Assembly: GCA_949293315.1 (NCBI GenBank)
Contig: CASFCH010000017.1
Span: forward strand, 1 to 39,068
Source of the DNA: an uncultured Oscillospiraceae bacterium
GTDB taxonomy: Bacteria > Bacillota > Clostridia > Oscillospirales > Acutalibacteraceae
Length of the DNA stretch: 39,068 bases
Reading direction: 5' to 3'
The notes beneath the pieces were generated by a model. That model saw only the letters and a list, made by a program, of their open reading frames with translations. It did not search any database and had not been told where the DNA came from. The position numbers and the translations under genes were made by a program. Shown piece by piece: positions 14,008 to 29,614 of the stretch; the first letter of the stretch is position 1, and the number at the start of each line of letters is the position of its first letter.

Positions 14008-14265
14008 TTGAAAGGCATGGTAGAAGAACGCGCTGTAGAGCTCGGCAATTACATTATTCGCAATCAGACGACCGTGCGCGCGGCGGCCAAGGAATTCGGG
14101 ATCAGTAAATCCACCGTCCATATGGATGTGGCAAAGCGCCTGCAGAAGATCAATCCGCAGCTGTACCGCGACGTCAAGGCTGTGCTGGATGTCAACAAGG
14201 CCCAGCGCCATATCCGCGGGGGACTGGCCACGCAGAAAAAGTACGCACAGCTGCATCAGGAATAG
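14008..14265 (+). CDS. spoIIID: Sporulation transcriptional regulator SpoIIID
   Basis: An 85-residue protein. The match to SpoIIID covers almost the full length: VEERAVELGNYII, TVRAAAKEFGISKSTVHMDV (helix-turn-helix, about 22-42), INPQLYRDVKAVLD and the basic RHIRGGLATQKKY near the end. SpoIIID is the mother-cell DNA-binding protein that modulates the sigma-E and sigma-K regulons. TTG 14008 is chosen as start because GGGAGGG (13994-14000) lies 7 bases before it; ATG 14017 would be 16 bases away. The gene stands alone with a sigma-E-like promoter. It shows that the host forms spores or descends from a spore former. Confidence 0.95.
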   Translation: MKGMVEERAVELGNYIIRNQTTVRAAAKEFGISKSTVHMDVAKRLQKINPQLYRDVKAVLDVNKAQRHIRGGLATQKKYAQLHQE

Positions 14266-14331
14266 CCGGCTTTTCTTTTTGACGGCTTTATGTTAAAATG
14301 GAGAAGAATTCAACAGAAAGCCGGTGTTCAG

Positions 14332-15129
14332 ATGAAAACAGGATTCATTGGTGCGGGAAATATGGCCGGCGCGATCCTCCGCGGGGCTGTGGCCTCCGGC
14401 AGCTTTGCGCCCGGTGACCTTGCCGCGTTTGACCTCGATTCGGCAAAAACGGACGTCCTTTGCCGGGACCTGGGGATCGGACGCTTTGCCTCCGCGCAGG
14501 AGCTGGTGTCCGGATGTGACGTTGTCGTTCTGGCTGTAAAGCCAAAAAGTTTCCCGCAGGTGATCTCCGAAATTCGGAGCCAGGTGCGGGAGCGGATGCC
14601 TCTTGTGATCTCCATCGCTGCCGGAAAGACGATCGGGGACATTCAGAACTTTTTTGGTTTTGAGCCCACGCTTGTCCGCGTAATGCCGAATATCAACGCC
14701 CGGGCCGGCGCCTCCATGAGCGCCTATTGCCCCAACGCCCGAGTGACCGCGGCGCAGGAGGAGTTCGTCTGCCGGCTGCTCTCCTCTTTTGGACAATCCA
14801 TGAGACTGGATGAAGATTTTTTCCCGCTGTTTGGCGTCATTGCCGGGAGCGCGCCGGCCTTTGCCTATATGTTCATTGATGCACTGGCACGCGCGGGCGT
14901 CCGGCACGGCATGGCCAAGCAGCAGGCGCTTCGGATCGCGGCTCAGACAGTGCGCGGAAGTGCGGAGCTGATCTTGCAGAGCGGGGAGCACCCCTGGTCC
15001 TTGATTGACGCCGTCTGCTCCCCCGGCGGCACCACGATTGAGGGAATCGCCGCACTGCAGGAGCACGGGATGGACACGGCCGTAATGAAGGCAGTGGATG
15101 CGGCGATTGAAAAAGACGCTAAAATCTGA
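14332..15129 (+). CDS. proC: Pyrroline-5-carboxylate reductase
   Basis: A 265-residue cytoplasmic enzyme that makes proline from pyrroline-5-carboxylate with NAD(P)H. The N-terminal Rossmann motif is MKTGFIGAGNMAGAIL. VVLAVKP (about 65-71) and LVRVMPNIN (about 115-123) follow. The C-terminal signature covers GSAPAFAYMFIDAL and CSPGGTTIEGIAALQEHGM, as in the ProC family. Start ATG 14332 gives the family N-terminus; the ribosome site before it is weak. An upstream ATG at 14290 is in frame but gives an untypical extension. A strong terminator follows, so it is the last gene of its unit. No other proline gene is near. Confidence 0.95.
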   Translation: MKTGFIGAGNMAGAILRGAVASGSFAPGDLAAFDLDSAKTDVLCRDLGIGRFASAQELVSGCDVVVLAVKPKSFPQVISEIRSQVRERMPLVISIAAGKTIGDIQNFFGFEPTLVRVMPNINARAGASMSAYCPNARVTAAQEEFVCRLLSSFGQSMRLDEDFFPLFGVIAGSAPAFAYMFIDALARAGVRHGMAKQQALRIAAQTVRGSAELILQSGEHPWSLIDAVCSPGGTTIEGIAALQEHGMDTAVMKAVDAAIEKDAKI

Positions 15130-15140
15130 CCCCAAAACGC

Positions 15141-15177
15141 AAGGAACGGCAGGCCTCCGGCTTGCCGTTCCTTTTTT
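15141..15177 (+). terminator. Intrinsic terminator of proC
   Basis: An 11-base-pair stem (AAGGAACGGCA with TGCCGTTCCTT) ends in six T. Confidence 0.9.
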
Positions 15178-15222
15178 GGTATTCAGAGAAAAAGCGAGGT
15201 CCGTCTGACCGAGGGAAAACCT

Positions 15223-15744
15223 TTAATCGCGCTTTGAATCCGTTCCCTGCTCGGGGGCAGACTTGCCCAAATGGATCACACGCACCCCACCCAAACGCGC
15301 ATAACAGATAATATCCGAATTACAGTCGCGCAGGTGGGAAAAATAGGTCACACAGGCCATACTGTGGTCTGCCAGCCAGCATCTGCGGGTGTCAGGCCGG
15401 GCAAGTTCGGGATAAAGCGCGGGGTCGAGAACCTGATCGGCCGTCTCGCGCAGTGCGCCTATTTTTTCCAGATCCTCCTGCGGCCTTCCGGCTGTTTCCC
15501 CCTTTCCGGGCGGGATAAAAACGAGCTGCACGCCGGCATCTGGATGGCGCATCCGATATCGGATGACCGCCTCTGCCGCCAGAAGCTCAAACCCCGGAAT
15601 ACCGCTTGCAAAAAAGCAGCGGACGCCTTCCCGCACCAGGCTGTCAACAGTCTCTTCCAACCGCTGCCGCGTCGTCTTGATCCGGTACGCGGGCAGATCC
15701 TGATCTCCGACAAAAAAGCAGCGATTGCGTTCCTTCATACCCAT
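15223..15744 (-). CDS. SLOG-superfamily protein (YpsA/DUF1273-like)
   Basis: A 173-residue protein. It has the nucleotide-binding Rossmann-like features of the SLOG/YpsA group: CFFVGDQDL near the N-terminus, then FFASGIPGFELLAAEAVI (the Gly-rich loop with acidic residue, about 46-63), and VQLVFIPP. YpsA-type proteins bind nucleotide-like ligands, and in Bacillus YpsA affects cell division and stress; the role here is unknown. GGAGG lies 7 bases before ATG 15744. The gene is divergent from a small XRE regulator with only 57 bases between, so the two may be linked in control. Most YpsA proteins are slightly longer. Confidence 0.7.
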   Translation of the reverse strand: MGMKERNRCFFVGDQDLPAYRIKTTRQRLEETVDSLVREGVRCFFASGIPGFELLAAEAVIRYRMRHPDAGVQLVFIPPGKGETAGRPQEDLEKIGALRETADQVLDPALYPELARPDTRRCWLADHSMACVTYFSHLRDCNSDIICYARLGGVRVIHLGKSAPEQGTDSKRD

Positions 15745-15801
15745 ATCCAATCCTCCGTACTGCAAAAATCCTTATCCCAACCATTTGACAGGAGTGAAAA
15801 A

Positions 15802-16059
15802 ATGAATTCTTGGAATTTTATCAGCGCCAAAATCACATCTCTCTGCACGGAGAGAAACCTCACCCTGCAGGAACTCGCGCGCCGATCGGGCCTGTCCCGT
15901 TCCACGGTGCACGGGATCGCCAGCGGCCGGCAGATCCCCTATTTAACGACGCTCAAAAGGATCTGCGACGGCCTGGAAATCTCCCTGAGCGATTTTTTTC
16001 GGGCGGATGAAACTGCGCTGCCGCGTCCACAGGACGGGGAAACGCTATCAAACAAATAG
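15802..16059 (+). CDS. Small XRE-family helix-turn-helix regulator
   Basis: An 85-residue protein that is almost all DNA-binding domain. The five-helix XRE fold runs from about 5 to 68, with LTLQELARRSGLSRSTVHGIASGRQIPYLTTLKRICDGLEISLSDFF. GGAG stands before ATG 15802. It is divergent from the SLOG gene, and 140 bases before a second similar regulator (16200-16442). The two share the plan '...TxxTxKxxCDGLxxSLxxFF' and may be old duplicates. No ligand domain is present. Confidence 0.85.
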   Translation: MNSWNFISAKITSLCTERNLTLQELARRSGLSRSTVHGIASGRQIPYLTTLKRICDGLEISLSDFFRADETALPRPQDGETLSNK

Positions 16060-16088
16060 AGTACTGTCATTATACACTTTTTTTGAAA

Positions 16089-16106
16089 TATACGCAAGTG
16101 CGTATA
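16089..16106. promoter_or_regulatory. Perfect dyad (operator) before the second XRE gene
   Basis: TATACGCA-AG-TGCGTATA is a perfect 8-base inverted repeat around 2 bases. It lies just upstream of a TATAAT (16127-16132) and covers the place where a -35 box should be (16104-16109). This is a likely binding site for the XRE protein at 16200 or 15802. Confidence 0.55.
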
Positions 16107-16199
16107 CTTTGACAATGGGAAACGGATATAATTTTTTTGGTGGGAGAAAGGAGAAATGATCCAAATTGCCTGAAACTGGATTGGATTGTACGGAATGAT

Positions 16200-16442
16200 A
16201 TGAACGTGAAGGATGCGGCAGTTGCCAGATTTTTGGAAATCTGCGGCAAACGGAAGATTCGGCTGAACGAATTAGCCAATCGATCCGGTGTTACCCCATC
16301 CACAGTCTACAGCATGGTCGACAGCCGTCGCCACGATATTTCATTGATTACGATCAAAAAGCTGTGTGACGGTCTGGATCTGAGTTTGGCCGAATTCTTT
16401 GACTGTTCGGAATTTGACAGTCTGGAACAGGAAATTCAATAG
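16200..16442 (+). CDS. Small XRE-family helix-turn-helix regulator
   Basis: An 80-residue protein. Residues about 4-66 form the helix-turn-helix (VARFLEICGKRKIRLNELAN, then RSGVTPSTVYSMVDSRRHDIS and ITIKKLCDGLDLSLAEFF). Proteins with nearly this pattern are widespread in Clostridia. I start at ATG 16200, the usual family start, though its ribosome site is weak. A stronger AAAGGAG at 16147-16153 lies too far upstream and may serve a short frame (16166-16198) that ends one base before the ATG and could couple translation. A TTG at 16137 is a less likely in-frame start. The dyad at 16089-16106 suggests self-control. Confidence 0.8.
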   Translation: MNVKDAAVARFLEICGKRKIRLNELANRSGVTPSTVYSMVDSRRHDISLITIKKLCDGLDLSLAEFFDCSEFDSLEQEIQ

Positions 16443-16451
16443 GCGGTATAT

Positions 16452-16496
16452 CAGAAAAGCAGCCCGTGGGCCTGAAGCCCACGGGCTGCTTTTCTG
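16452..16496. terminator. Bidirectional terminator between convergent genes
   Basis: A perfect 20-base-pair stem (16452-16471 with 16477-16496) with a 5-base loop. T-runs lie within the outer stem on both strands (CTTTTCTG). It serves the XRE gene (ends 16442) and the GNAT gene (ends 16513). Confidence 0.85.
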
Positions 16497-16512
16497 GGTG
16501 CGTCCGCCCCGC

Positions 16513-17064
16513 TCAGTTGGGATCGGGAAGCGCCCGAATCTTCATCCGTACCATCCCTCTGGAAAAACGGTGCATCAGGCGCGCATACTCCTCCGGTGAA
16601 AAATCCCCGGCAGACAAAATCTCGTAGCGCACCCCCCGCAGCGTATGGCCATAGCCGGAGGGAACGAATCCGTTGCGCAGATAAAACAGCCGGCGCCGTC
16701 TGCGCTGTTCATAATTAGCGGCGCCCGCCAGCACCTGTTCGATCTCCAGCACAATCGCCTTTTCCCCGGAATAGTCGCGCAGGAGTGCGAGCATCTGCGC
16801 GCCGTACCCGCGGGAGCGGCATGCCCCCTCAACGGCCAGATACATCAGCGTACTGATTGTTTCTCCCTGAACCAGATAGGCAAAGCCGCAGAAATCTCCG
16901 CCGTCGTAAAAGGCGAAAAAATCAATTTCCTTTTCCCGCGCAGCCCACATCAGCAGTGGGAAAGGCGCTCGCTCCGCTCTGGGGAACGCCTGACGATAAA
17001 GGATGCGGATCTTACGGAGCGACCGGCAACCGGGAGAGACGCGCTCCATATGCAGCTGACTCAT
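16513..17064 (-). CDS. GNAT-family N-acetyltransferase
   Basis: A 183-residue enzyme of the GCN5-related fold. The central strand and acetyl-CoA pocket are visible in ISTLMYLAVEGACRSRGYGAQMLALL (the R/Q-x-x-G-x-G/A loop is RSRGYG), then EIEQV and a Tyr-containing FYLRNGFVPSGY near the usual catalytic place. The acceptor is unknown. GGAGG lies 5 bases before ATG 17064; an upstream ATG at 17088 lacks a site. It is a single gene with its own promoter (17109-17137). A short run of five Arg (EQRRRRRLF) before the last motif is unusual but in frame. Confidence 0.85.
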   Translation of the reverse strand: MSQLHMERVSPGCRSLRKIRILYRQAFPRAERAPFPLLMWAAREKEIDFFAFYDGGDFCGFAYLVQGETISTLMYLAVEGACRSRGYGAQMLALLRDYSGEKAIVLEIEQVLAGAANYEQRRRRRLFYLRNGFVPSGYGHTLRGVRYEILSAGDFSPEEYARLMHRFSRGMVRMKIRALPDPN

Positions 17065-17108
17065 AAAACCTCCAATAGGCCGTTCCATGCACGGCAGGAT
17101 CTGCCCTT

Positions 17109-17137
17109 ATTATATGCGAATCCATACGGGAAAGCAA
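17109..17137 (-). promoter_or_regulatory. Promoter of the GNAT gene
   Basis: On the minus strand TTGCTT (17137-17132), 17-base spacer, TATAAT (17114-17109). Confidence 0.7.
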
Positions 17138-17158
17138 TTCAAAATCCAAATAAGTACG

Positions 17159-17189
17159 AAAAAAGAGGGAGCAGTGTACTGCTCCCTCT
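17159..17189 (-). terminator. Terminator of tuf and the str operon
   Basis: An 11-base-pair stem (AGAGGGAGCAG with CTGCTCCCTCT) is followed on the minus strand by six T. It starts 17 bases after the tuf stop. Confidence 0.9.
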
Positions 17190-17205
17190 GTAGCTGTGCG
17201 ATCAA

Positions 17206-18411
17206 TTAGTCCTCGTTGATCTTGGTGACAACGCCGGAACCGACCGTACGGCCGCCCTCACGGATAGCGAAGCGAAGGCCCTCTTCGATCGCGATCGGCG
17301 TGATGAGCTCGACGTCCATCTCGACGTTATCGCCGGGCATGCACATCTCCGTGCCCTCCGGCAGGGAGATAACGCCCGTCACGTCCGTGGTACGGAAATA
17401 GAACTGCGGACGATAGTTGTTGAAGAACGGGGTATGACGGCCGCCCTCATCCTTGGTCAGAACGTAAACCTGACCATGGAACTTGGTGTGCGGATGGATG
17501 GAACCCGGCTTTGCGAGAACCTGGCCGCGCTCGATCTCGTTACGCTGAATGCCGCGCAGCAGAACACCGACGTTGTCTCCAGCCTCGGCGAAGTCCAGCG
17601 TCTTGCGGAACATCTCAAGGCCCGTGATCGTGCTCTTGCCCTTCTCATCCTTCAGGCCGACGATCTCAACCTCTTCACCGACCTTGGCAACACCGCGCTC
17701 AACCCTACCGGTGGCAACCGTGCCGCGGCCCGTGATGGTGAAGACGTCCTCAACCGGCATCAGGAACGGCTGATCCGCCTTGCGGTCCGGGGTCGGGATA
17801 TAGTTATCGACAGCATCCATCAGCTCCCAGATGCACTTGAGCTCCGGCGCGTTGATGTCGTCGCCGTTGTACTCAAGAGCCTTGAGGGCGGAACCCTTGA
17901 TGATCGGGGTGTCGTCGCCCGGGAACTCGTACTCGTTCAGGGTCTCACGGATCTCCATCTCGACAAGCTCGAGGAGCTCGGGATCGTCCACCTGATCGAC
18001 CTTGTTCATGAAGACAACGATATACGGCACGCCGACCTGACGGGCGAGCAGCAGGTGCTCCTTCGTCTGGGCCATCGGGCCGTCGGTGGCGGCGATAACA
18101 AGGATCGCGCCGTCCATCTGCGCAGCGCCGGTGATCATGTTCTTGATATAGTCGGCGTGGCCGGGGCAGTCAACGTGTGCATAGTGACGCTTCTCGGTCT
18201 CATACTCGACGTGGGCGGTGTTGATCGTGATGCCGCGCTCACGCTCCTCAGGGGCCTTATCGATGTTCGCGTAATCGACGAACTTGGCCTCGCCCTTCAT
18301 CGCGAGCGTCTTGGTGATTGCAGCGGTCAGCGTCGTCTTACCATGGTCAACGTGACCGATGGTGCCGATGTTGACATGCGGCTTGGTTCTATTAAACTTT
18401 TCCTTTGCCAT
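17206..18411 (-). CDS. tuf: Elongation factor Tu
   Basis: A 401-residue GTPase that brings aminoacyl-tRNA to the ribosome. G1 is [14 protein letters not shown] (about 19-32), with the switch region [12 protein letters not shown]3 DCPGHADY, G4 NKVD and G5 GSALKAL. Domains 2 and 3 follow with [18 protein letters not shown] and the closing [13 protein letters not shown]. The length is normal. GGAGG lies 8 bases before ATG 18411. It closes the rpsL-rpsG-fusA-tuf group, 111 bases after fusA, and has an extra promoter of its own (18461-18489), as expected for such a highly expressed gene. Confidence 0.98.
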   Translation of the reverse strand: MAKEKFNRTKPHVNIGTIGHVDHGKTTLTAAITKTLAMKGEAKFVDYANIDKAPEERERGITINTAHVEYETEKRHYAHVDCPGHADYIKNMITGAAQMDGAILVIAATDGPMAQTKEHLLLARQVGVPYIVVFMNKVDQVDDPELLELVEMEIRETLNEYEFPGDDTPIIKGSALKALEYNGDDINAPELKCIWELMDAVDNYIPTPDRKADQPFLMPVEDVFTITGRGTVATGRVERGVAKVGEEVEIVGLKDEKGKSTITGLEMFRKTLDFAEAGDNVGVLLRGIQRNEIERGQVLAKPGSIHPHTKFHGQVYVLTKDEGGRHTPFFNNYRPQFYFRTTDVTGVISLPEGTEMCMPGDNVEMDVELITPIAIEEGLRFAIREGGRTVGSGVVTKINED

Positions 18412-18460
18412 TTGGATATCCTCCTTATGATAATTACCATGCAGTTTAGTGCTTGGATTT

Positions 18461-18489
18461 ATTGTACCAAGTCAACCAAAATAATGCAA
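18461..18489 (-). promoter_or_regulatory. Internal promoter before tuf
   Basis: On the minus strand TTGCAT (18489-18484), 17-base spacer, TACAAT (18466-18461), within the fusA-tuf gap. Confidence 0.65.
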
Positions 18490-18522
18490 GTGTTTTTTGT
18501 CAGAAAAACGGACAAATCCCAC

Positions 18523-20601
18523 TCAATCGTGCTTCGCACGGTTGCTGATGATGCCCTCGGCAATGGACTTGGGCACCTCGGCGTAGTGGCTCGGCTCCAT
18601 GGAATACTGGCCGCGGCCCTGCGTCTTGGAGCGCAGGTCGGTCGCATAGCCGAACATGGAAGACAGCGGGACGTTCGCGTTGACCTGCGTGGCGCCGGAG
18701 CGCGTCTCCATACCGAGGATCATGCCGCGGCGGGAGTTGAGGTCGCCGATGACGTCGCCCATATATTCCTCCGGGATGATCACGGCCACCTTCATGATGG
18801 GCTCCATCAGGATCGGAGCCGCCTTCTTCATAGCGTCCTTGAACGCCATGGAGCCGGCGATCTTGAACGCCATCTCCGAGGAGTCGACCTCATGATAGGA
18901 GCCGTCCTCCAGCGTGACCTTGACGTCCACGACGTTGTACCCGGCCAGGACACCGGACTGCATTGCGCCCTTGATACCCTCTTCGGCAGGGCCGATGAAT
19001 TCCTTCGGGATCGCGCCGCCAACGATGTTGTTGACAAACTCGTAACCCTTCTGCGGGTTGGGCTCAATGGTGATCTTGACATGGCCGTACTGGCCCTTAC
19101 CGCCGGACTGGCGGGCATACTTCGTATCGGAATACGCGGGCTTGGTGATCGTCTCGCGGTAGGCAACCTGCGGCTTACCGACGTTCGCCTCCACCTTGAA
19201 CTCGCGGAGCATACGGTCGACGATGATCTCCAGATGGAGCTCGCCCATGCCGGCGATGATCGTCTGGCCCGTCTCCTCATCGGTGTAGGCCTTAAAGGTC
19301 GGGTCCTCCTCCGCGAGCTTCTGAAGGGCGATGCCCATCTTCTCCTGACCGGCCTTGGTCTTCGGCTCGATCGCAACGCGGATAACGGGCTCCGGGAACT
19401 CCATGGACTCCAGGATGATCGGATGCTTCTCATCGCAGAGCGTATCGCCGGTGGTGGTGTTCTTCAGGCCGACGGCGGCCTCGATATCGCCGGCATAGCA
19501 CTCCTCGATATCCTTCCGGTGGTTCGAGTGCATCTGCAGGATGCGCCCGATGCGCTCGTGGACGTCCTTCGTGGAGTTGTAGACCGTGCTGCCGGCCTTC
19601 AGCGATCCGGAATAGACGCGGAAGAAGCCGAGCTTGCCGACGTACGGGTCCGTCATGATCTTGAACGCGAGGGCCGCGAACGGCTCCTTCTCGGAGGACT
19701 CGCGGACTTCCTCCTCGCCGGTCTCGGGATTGACGCCCTTGATGGCGGGAACGTCGATCGGGGACGGCATATAGTCGATGATCGCATCGAGGAGCTTCTG
19801 TACACCCTTGTTCTTATAGGACGTACCGCAGACGACCGGCACCATCGTATTGGCGATGGTGGACTTGCGGATCGTGCGCTTGATCTCCTCGGTGGTCAGC
19901 TCCTGCCCCTCGAGGTACTTCTCAAGGAGCTCGTCGTCCTGCTCGGCGACATGCTCGATCAGCTCATTGTGATACTTCTCCGCCAGCTCGCGCATATCCT
20001 CCGGGATCTCCTCCACGCGCATGTCCAGGCCCTTGTCGTCATAATAGACATCCGCCGTCATCTCGATCAGATCGATGATGCCGCGGAAGGTGTCCTCCGC
20101 GCCGATGGGGAGCTGAATCGGGACGGCGTTGCACTTGAGCCTGTCCTTCATCATATCCAGGACGTTGTAGAAGTTCGCGCCCATGATATCCATCTTATTG
20201 ACGTAAACCATGCGCGGAACCTTGTACTTATCAGCCTGACGCCAAACGGTCTCAGACTGGGGCTCGACGCCGCCCTTGGCGCACAGCACCGTCACGGAGC
20301 CGTCGAGCACGCGCAGGGAGCGCTCAACCTCTACCGTGAAATCCACGTGGCCGGGGGTGTCGATGATGTTGATTCGGTGATCCTTCCAGTAACAGGTGGT
20401 AGCCGCAGAGGTGATGGTAATACCACGCTCCTGCTCCTGCTCCATCCAGTCCATGGTGGCAGCGCCCTCATGGACCTCGCCGATCTTATGGTTAATACCG
20501 GTATAGAACAGGATACGCTCCGTCGTCGTCGTTTTACCGGCGTCGATATGAGCCATGATACCAATGTTTCTGGTACGCTCAAGCGGTTCCTTTCTGGGCA
20601 T
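18523..20601 (-). CDS. fusA: Elongation factor G
   Basis: A 692-residue translocation GTPase with normal length and domain order. G1 is [15 protein letters not shown] (about 16-30), then [12 protein letters not shown]3 DTPGHVDF and G4 NKMD. Domains II-V follow with the conserved [13 protein letters not shown] (domain III) and the domain IV region [17 protein letters not shown] lies 5 bases before ATG 20601; the frame opens 4 codons earlier but that ATG lacks a site. It follows rpsG by 57 bases and is followed by tuf, the classical str operon order. Confidence 0.98.
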   Translation of the reverse strand: MPRKEPLERTRNIGIMAHIDAGKTTTTERILFYTGINHKIGEVHEGAATMDWMEQEQERGITITSAATTCYWKDHRINIIDTPGHVDFTVEVERSLRVLDGSVTVLCAKGGVEPQSETVWRQADKYKVPRMVYVNKMDIMGANFYNVLDMMKDRLKCNAVPIQLPIGAEDTFRGIIDLIEMTADVYYDDKGLDMRVEEIPEDMRELAEKYHNELIEHVAEQDDELLEKYLEGQELTTEEIKRTIRKSTIANTMVPVVCGTSYKNKGVQKLLDAIIDYMPSPIDVPAIKGVNPETGEEEVRESSEKEPFAALAFKIMTDPYVGKLGFFRVYSGSLKAGSTVYNSTKDVHERIGRILQMHSNHRKDIEECYAGDIEAAVGLKNTTTGDTLCDEKHPIILESMEFPEPVIRVAIEPKTKAGQEKMGIALQKLAEEDPTFKAYTDEETGQTIIAGMGELHLEIIVDRMLREFKVEANVGKPQVAYRETITKPAYSDTKYARQSGGKGQYGHVKITIEPNPQKGYEFVNNIVGGAIPKEFIGPAEEGIKGAMQSGVLAGYNVVDVKVTLEDGSYHEVDSSEMAFKIAGSMAFKDAMKKAAPILMEPIMKVAVIIPEEYMGDVIGDLNSRRGMILGMETRSGATQVNANVPLSSMFGYATDLRSKTQGRGQYSMEPSHYAEVPKSIAEGIISNRAKHD

Positions 20602-20658
20602 AATAACCTCCATTTTGCCGCACTGCGGCTGTCATTGAAAATGCTCGACAGGCAGCAC

Positions 20659-21230
<572 letters not shown>

Positions 21231-21255
21231 AACTGCAAGATAGAAATCATTCCTC

Positions 21256-21678
21256 TTACTTCTTGGATGCCTTCGGGCGCTTCGCACCGTACTTGGAGCG
21301 GGCCTGCATCCTGCCGGAAACGCCCTGCGTATCAAGCGTACCGCGGATGATGTGGTAACGCACGCCGGGCAGATCCTTCACACGTCCGCCCCTGATGAGG
21401 ACGACGCTGTGCTCCTGGAGATTGTGGCCGACACCCGGAATATAGGCGGAAACCTCGATTCCGTTGGAGAGACGGACCCTGGCGATTTTACGCATCGCGG
21501 AGTTCGGCTTCTTGGGGGTGGCGGTCTTCACGGCCGTGCAGACGCCGCGCTTCTGCGGGGAATCATTATCCGTAAGAACGTTCTTCTTGGAGTTGAGGCC
21601 CTTGAGCAGTGCGGGAGCCTTCGACTTTTTCTCCACAGTCTCCCTGCCGTTTCGGACAAGCTGGTTAAAGGTTGGCAA
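21256..21678 (-). CDS. rpsL: 30S ribosomal protein S12
   Basis: A 140-residue protein that shapes the decoding centre. It starts [13 protein letters not shown] and shows the conserved [13 protein letters not shown] and [17 protein letters not shown] segments. The lysines that change in streptomycin resistance (43 and 88 in E. coli count) are the wild-type ones. The start is TTG 21678, with AGGAGG 8 bases before it; the frame stays open upstream to an ATG at 21756, but that runs through the leader. It is first in rpsL-rpsG-fusA-tuf, behind its own strong promoter. Confidence 0.97.
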   Translation of the reverse strand: MPTFNQLVRNGRETVEKKSKAPALLKGLNSKKNVLTDNDSPQKRGVCTAVKTATPKKPNSAMRKIARVRLSNGIEVSAYIPGVGHNLQEHSVVLIRGGRVKDLPGVRYHIIRGTLDTQGVSGRMQARSKYGAKRPKASKK

Positions 21679-21716
21679 ATCGTTCACCTCCTGCAAAAAA
21701 ATAGAGTTTATGTGAT

Positions 21717-21731
21717 GGGAGCGGCGCTCCC
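21717..21731 (-). promoter_or_regulatory. Leader hairpin of the rpsL operon
   Basis: GGGAGC and GCTCCC form a 6-base-pair stem in the leader between the promoter and the S12 ribosome site. Role unknown. Confidence 0.35.
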
Positions 21732-21766
21732 GAATCACCGATGAAAAAAACTTCACACAGGTTAGT

Positions 21767-21796
21767 ATTGTAACACAGATAAAAGATCTTTGTCAA
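21767..21796 (-). promoter_or_regulatory. Promoter of rpsL-rpsG-fusA-tuf
   Basis: On the minus strand TTGACA (21796-21791), 18-base spacer, TACAAT (21772-21767). Leader of about 80 bases. Confidence 0.8.
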
Positions 21797-21851
21797 GCGT
21801 TGCCGCGCCCTTTTTTCACCCATGGCGCACGCCGGAAAAGTGCGCCTGCAC

Positions 21852-21891
21852 GGAAAAACCGCACCGGACGCCTGACGGCGTGCCGGTGCGG
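21852..21891 (-). terminator. Terminator of rpoBC
   Basis: CCGCACCGG and CCGGTGCGG (9 pairs) with an inner CGCC/GGCG, followed on the minus strand by TTTTTCC. It lies 50 bases after the rpoC stop and splits rpoBC from the rpsL group. Confidence 0.8.
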
Positions 21892-21942
21892 ACGAATCGC
21901 AGTTTACAGAAGGACCTCACAGGGCAAGGCGGCGGATCGCGC

Positions 21943-25503
<3,561 letters not shown>

Positions 25504-25538
25504 AGTACCGACCCCTTCTTTCTTTCAATATCATTGGA

Positions 25539-29297
<3,759 letters not shown>

Positions 29298-29482
29298 AGG
29301 CTTCATCACTCCGTCAAAATTTTTTCCCGCTGGCCGCGGATTCGGCCCCCGCTGACGTCGGGGGCAGGCGTCATCCAACTAAAACATCAAAAAAACCGAC
29401 ATTATCATCCGAAAAGTTGGTGGAATTTACCGCCCAAAAGGGCAGACTACCCCACACTTTTCCATAATAATAGCAGTTTGTT

Positions 29483-29511
29483 ATTATATCGCATTTGTGC
29501 GCAAGTGTCAA
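29483..29511 (-). promoter_or_regulatory. Consensus promoter of rpoBC
   Basis: On the minus strand TTGACA (29511-29506), 17-base spacer, TATAAT (29488-29483). Both boxes match the consensus fully. Confidence 0.88.
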
Positions 29512-29524
29512 GTGCCTTTCCGGC

Positions 29525-29570
29525 AAAAAAATCCCCGCAGGGGAAAAACTTCTCCCGCGGGGATTTTTTT
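29525..29570. terminator. Terminator after the metallophosphoesterase gene
   Basis: A 14-base-pair stem (AAAAAAATCCCCGC with GCGGGGATTTTTTT) with T-runs on both strands. It closes the upstream unit 14 bases before the rpoB -35 box. Confidence 0.9.
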
Positions 29571-29614
29571 GAAATTCAGCGCGCGCACGGCGCAGTATCA
29601 AGGGTTTTCGGGAA

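Larger units (their letters stand above)
29298..29614. other. rpoB leader and promoter region
   Basis: The gap holds the rpoB promoter (29483-29511), a leader of about 180 bases, and the upstream gene's terminator (29525-29570). The leader shows a GCCC-AAAA-GGGC mini-hairpin (29432-29443), a run of seven T in the RNA sense (about 29391-29385), and a 7-pair hairpin GCCCCCG/CGGGGGC (29345-29365) about 50 bases before the start. No L10-type gene or reading frame is present. Confidence 0.6.

Noticed and set aside
14279-14299. TTGACG and TAAAAT before proC as a promoter
   Set aside because: The spacing is only about 9 bases. The proC promoter stays unassigned.
16156-16173. Five-codon frame after AAAGGAG before the second XRE gene
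   Set aside because: The ribosome site is only 2 bases from the ATG. Too short and poorly placed to claim.
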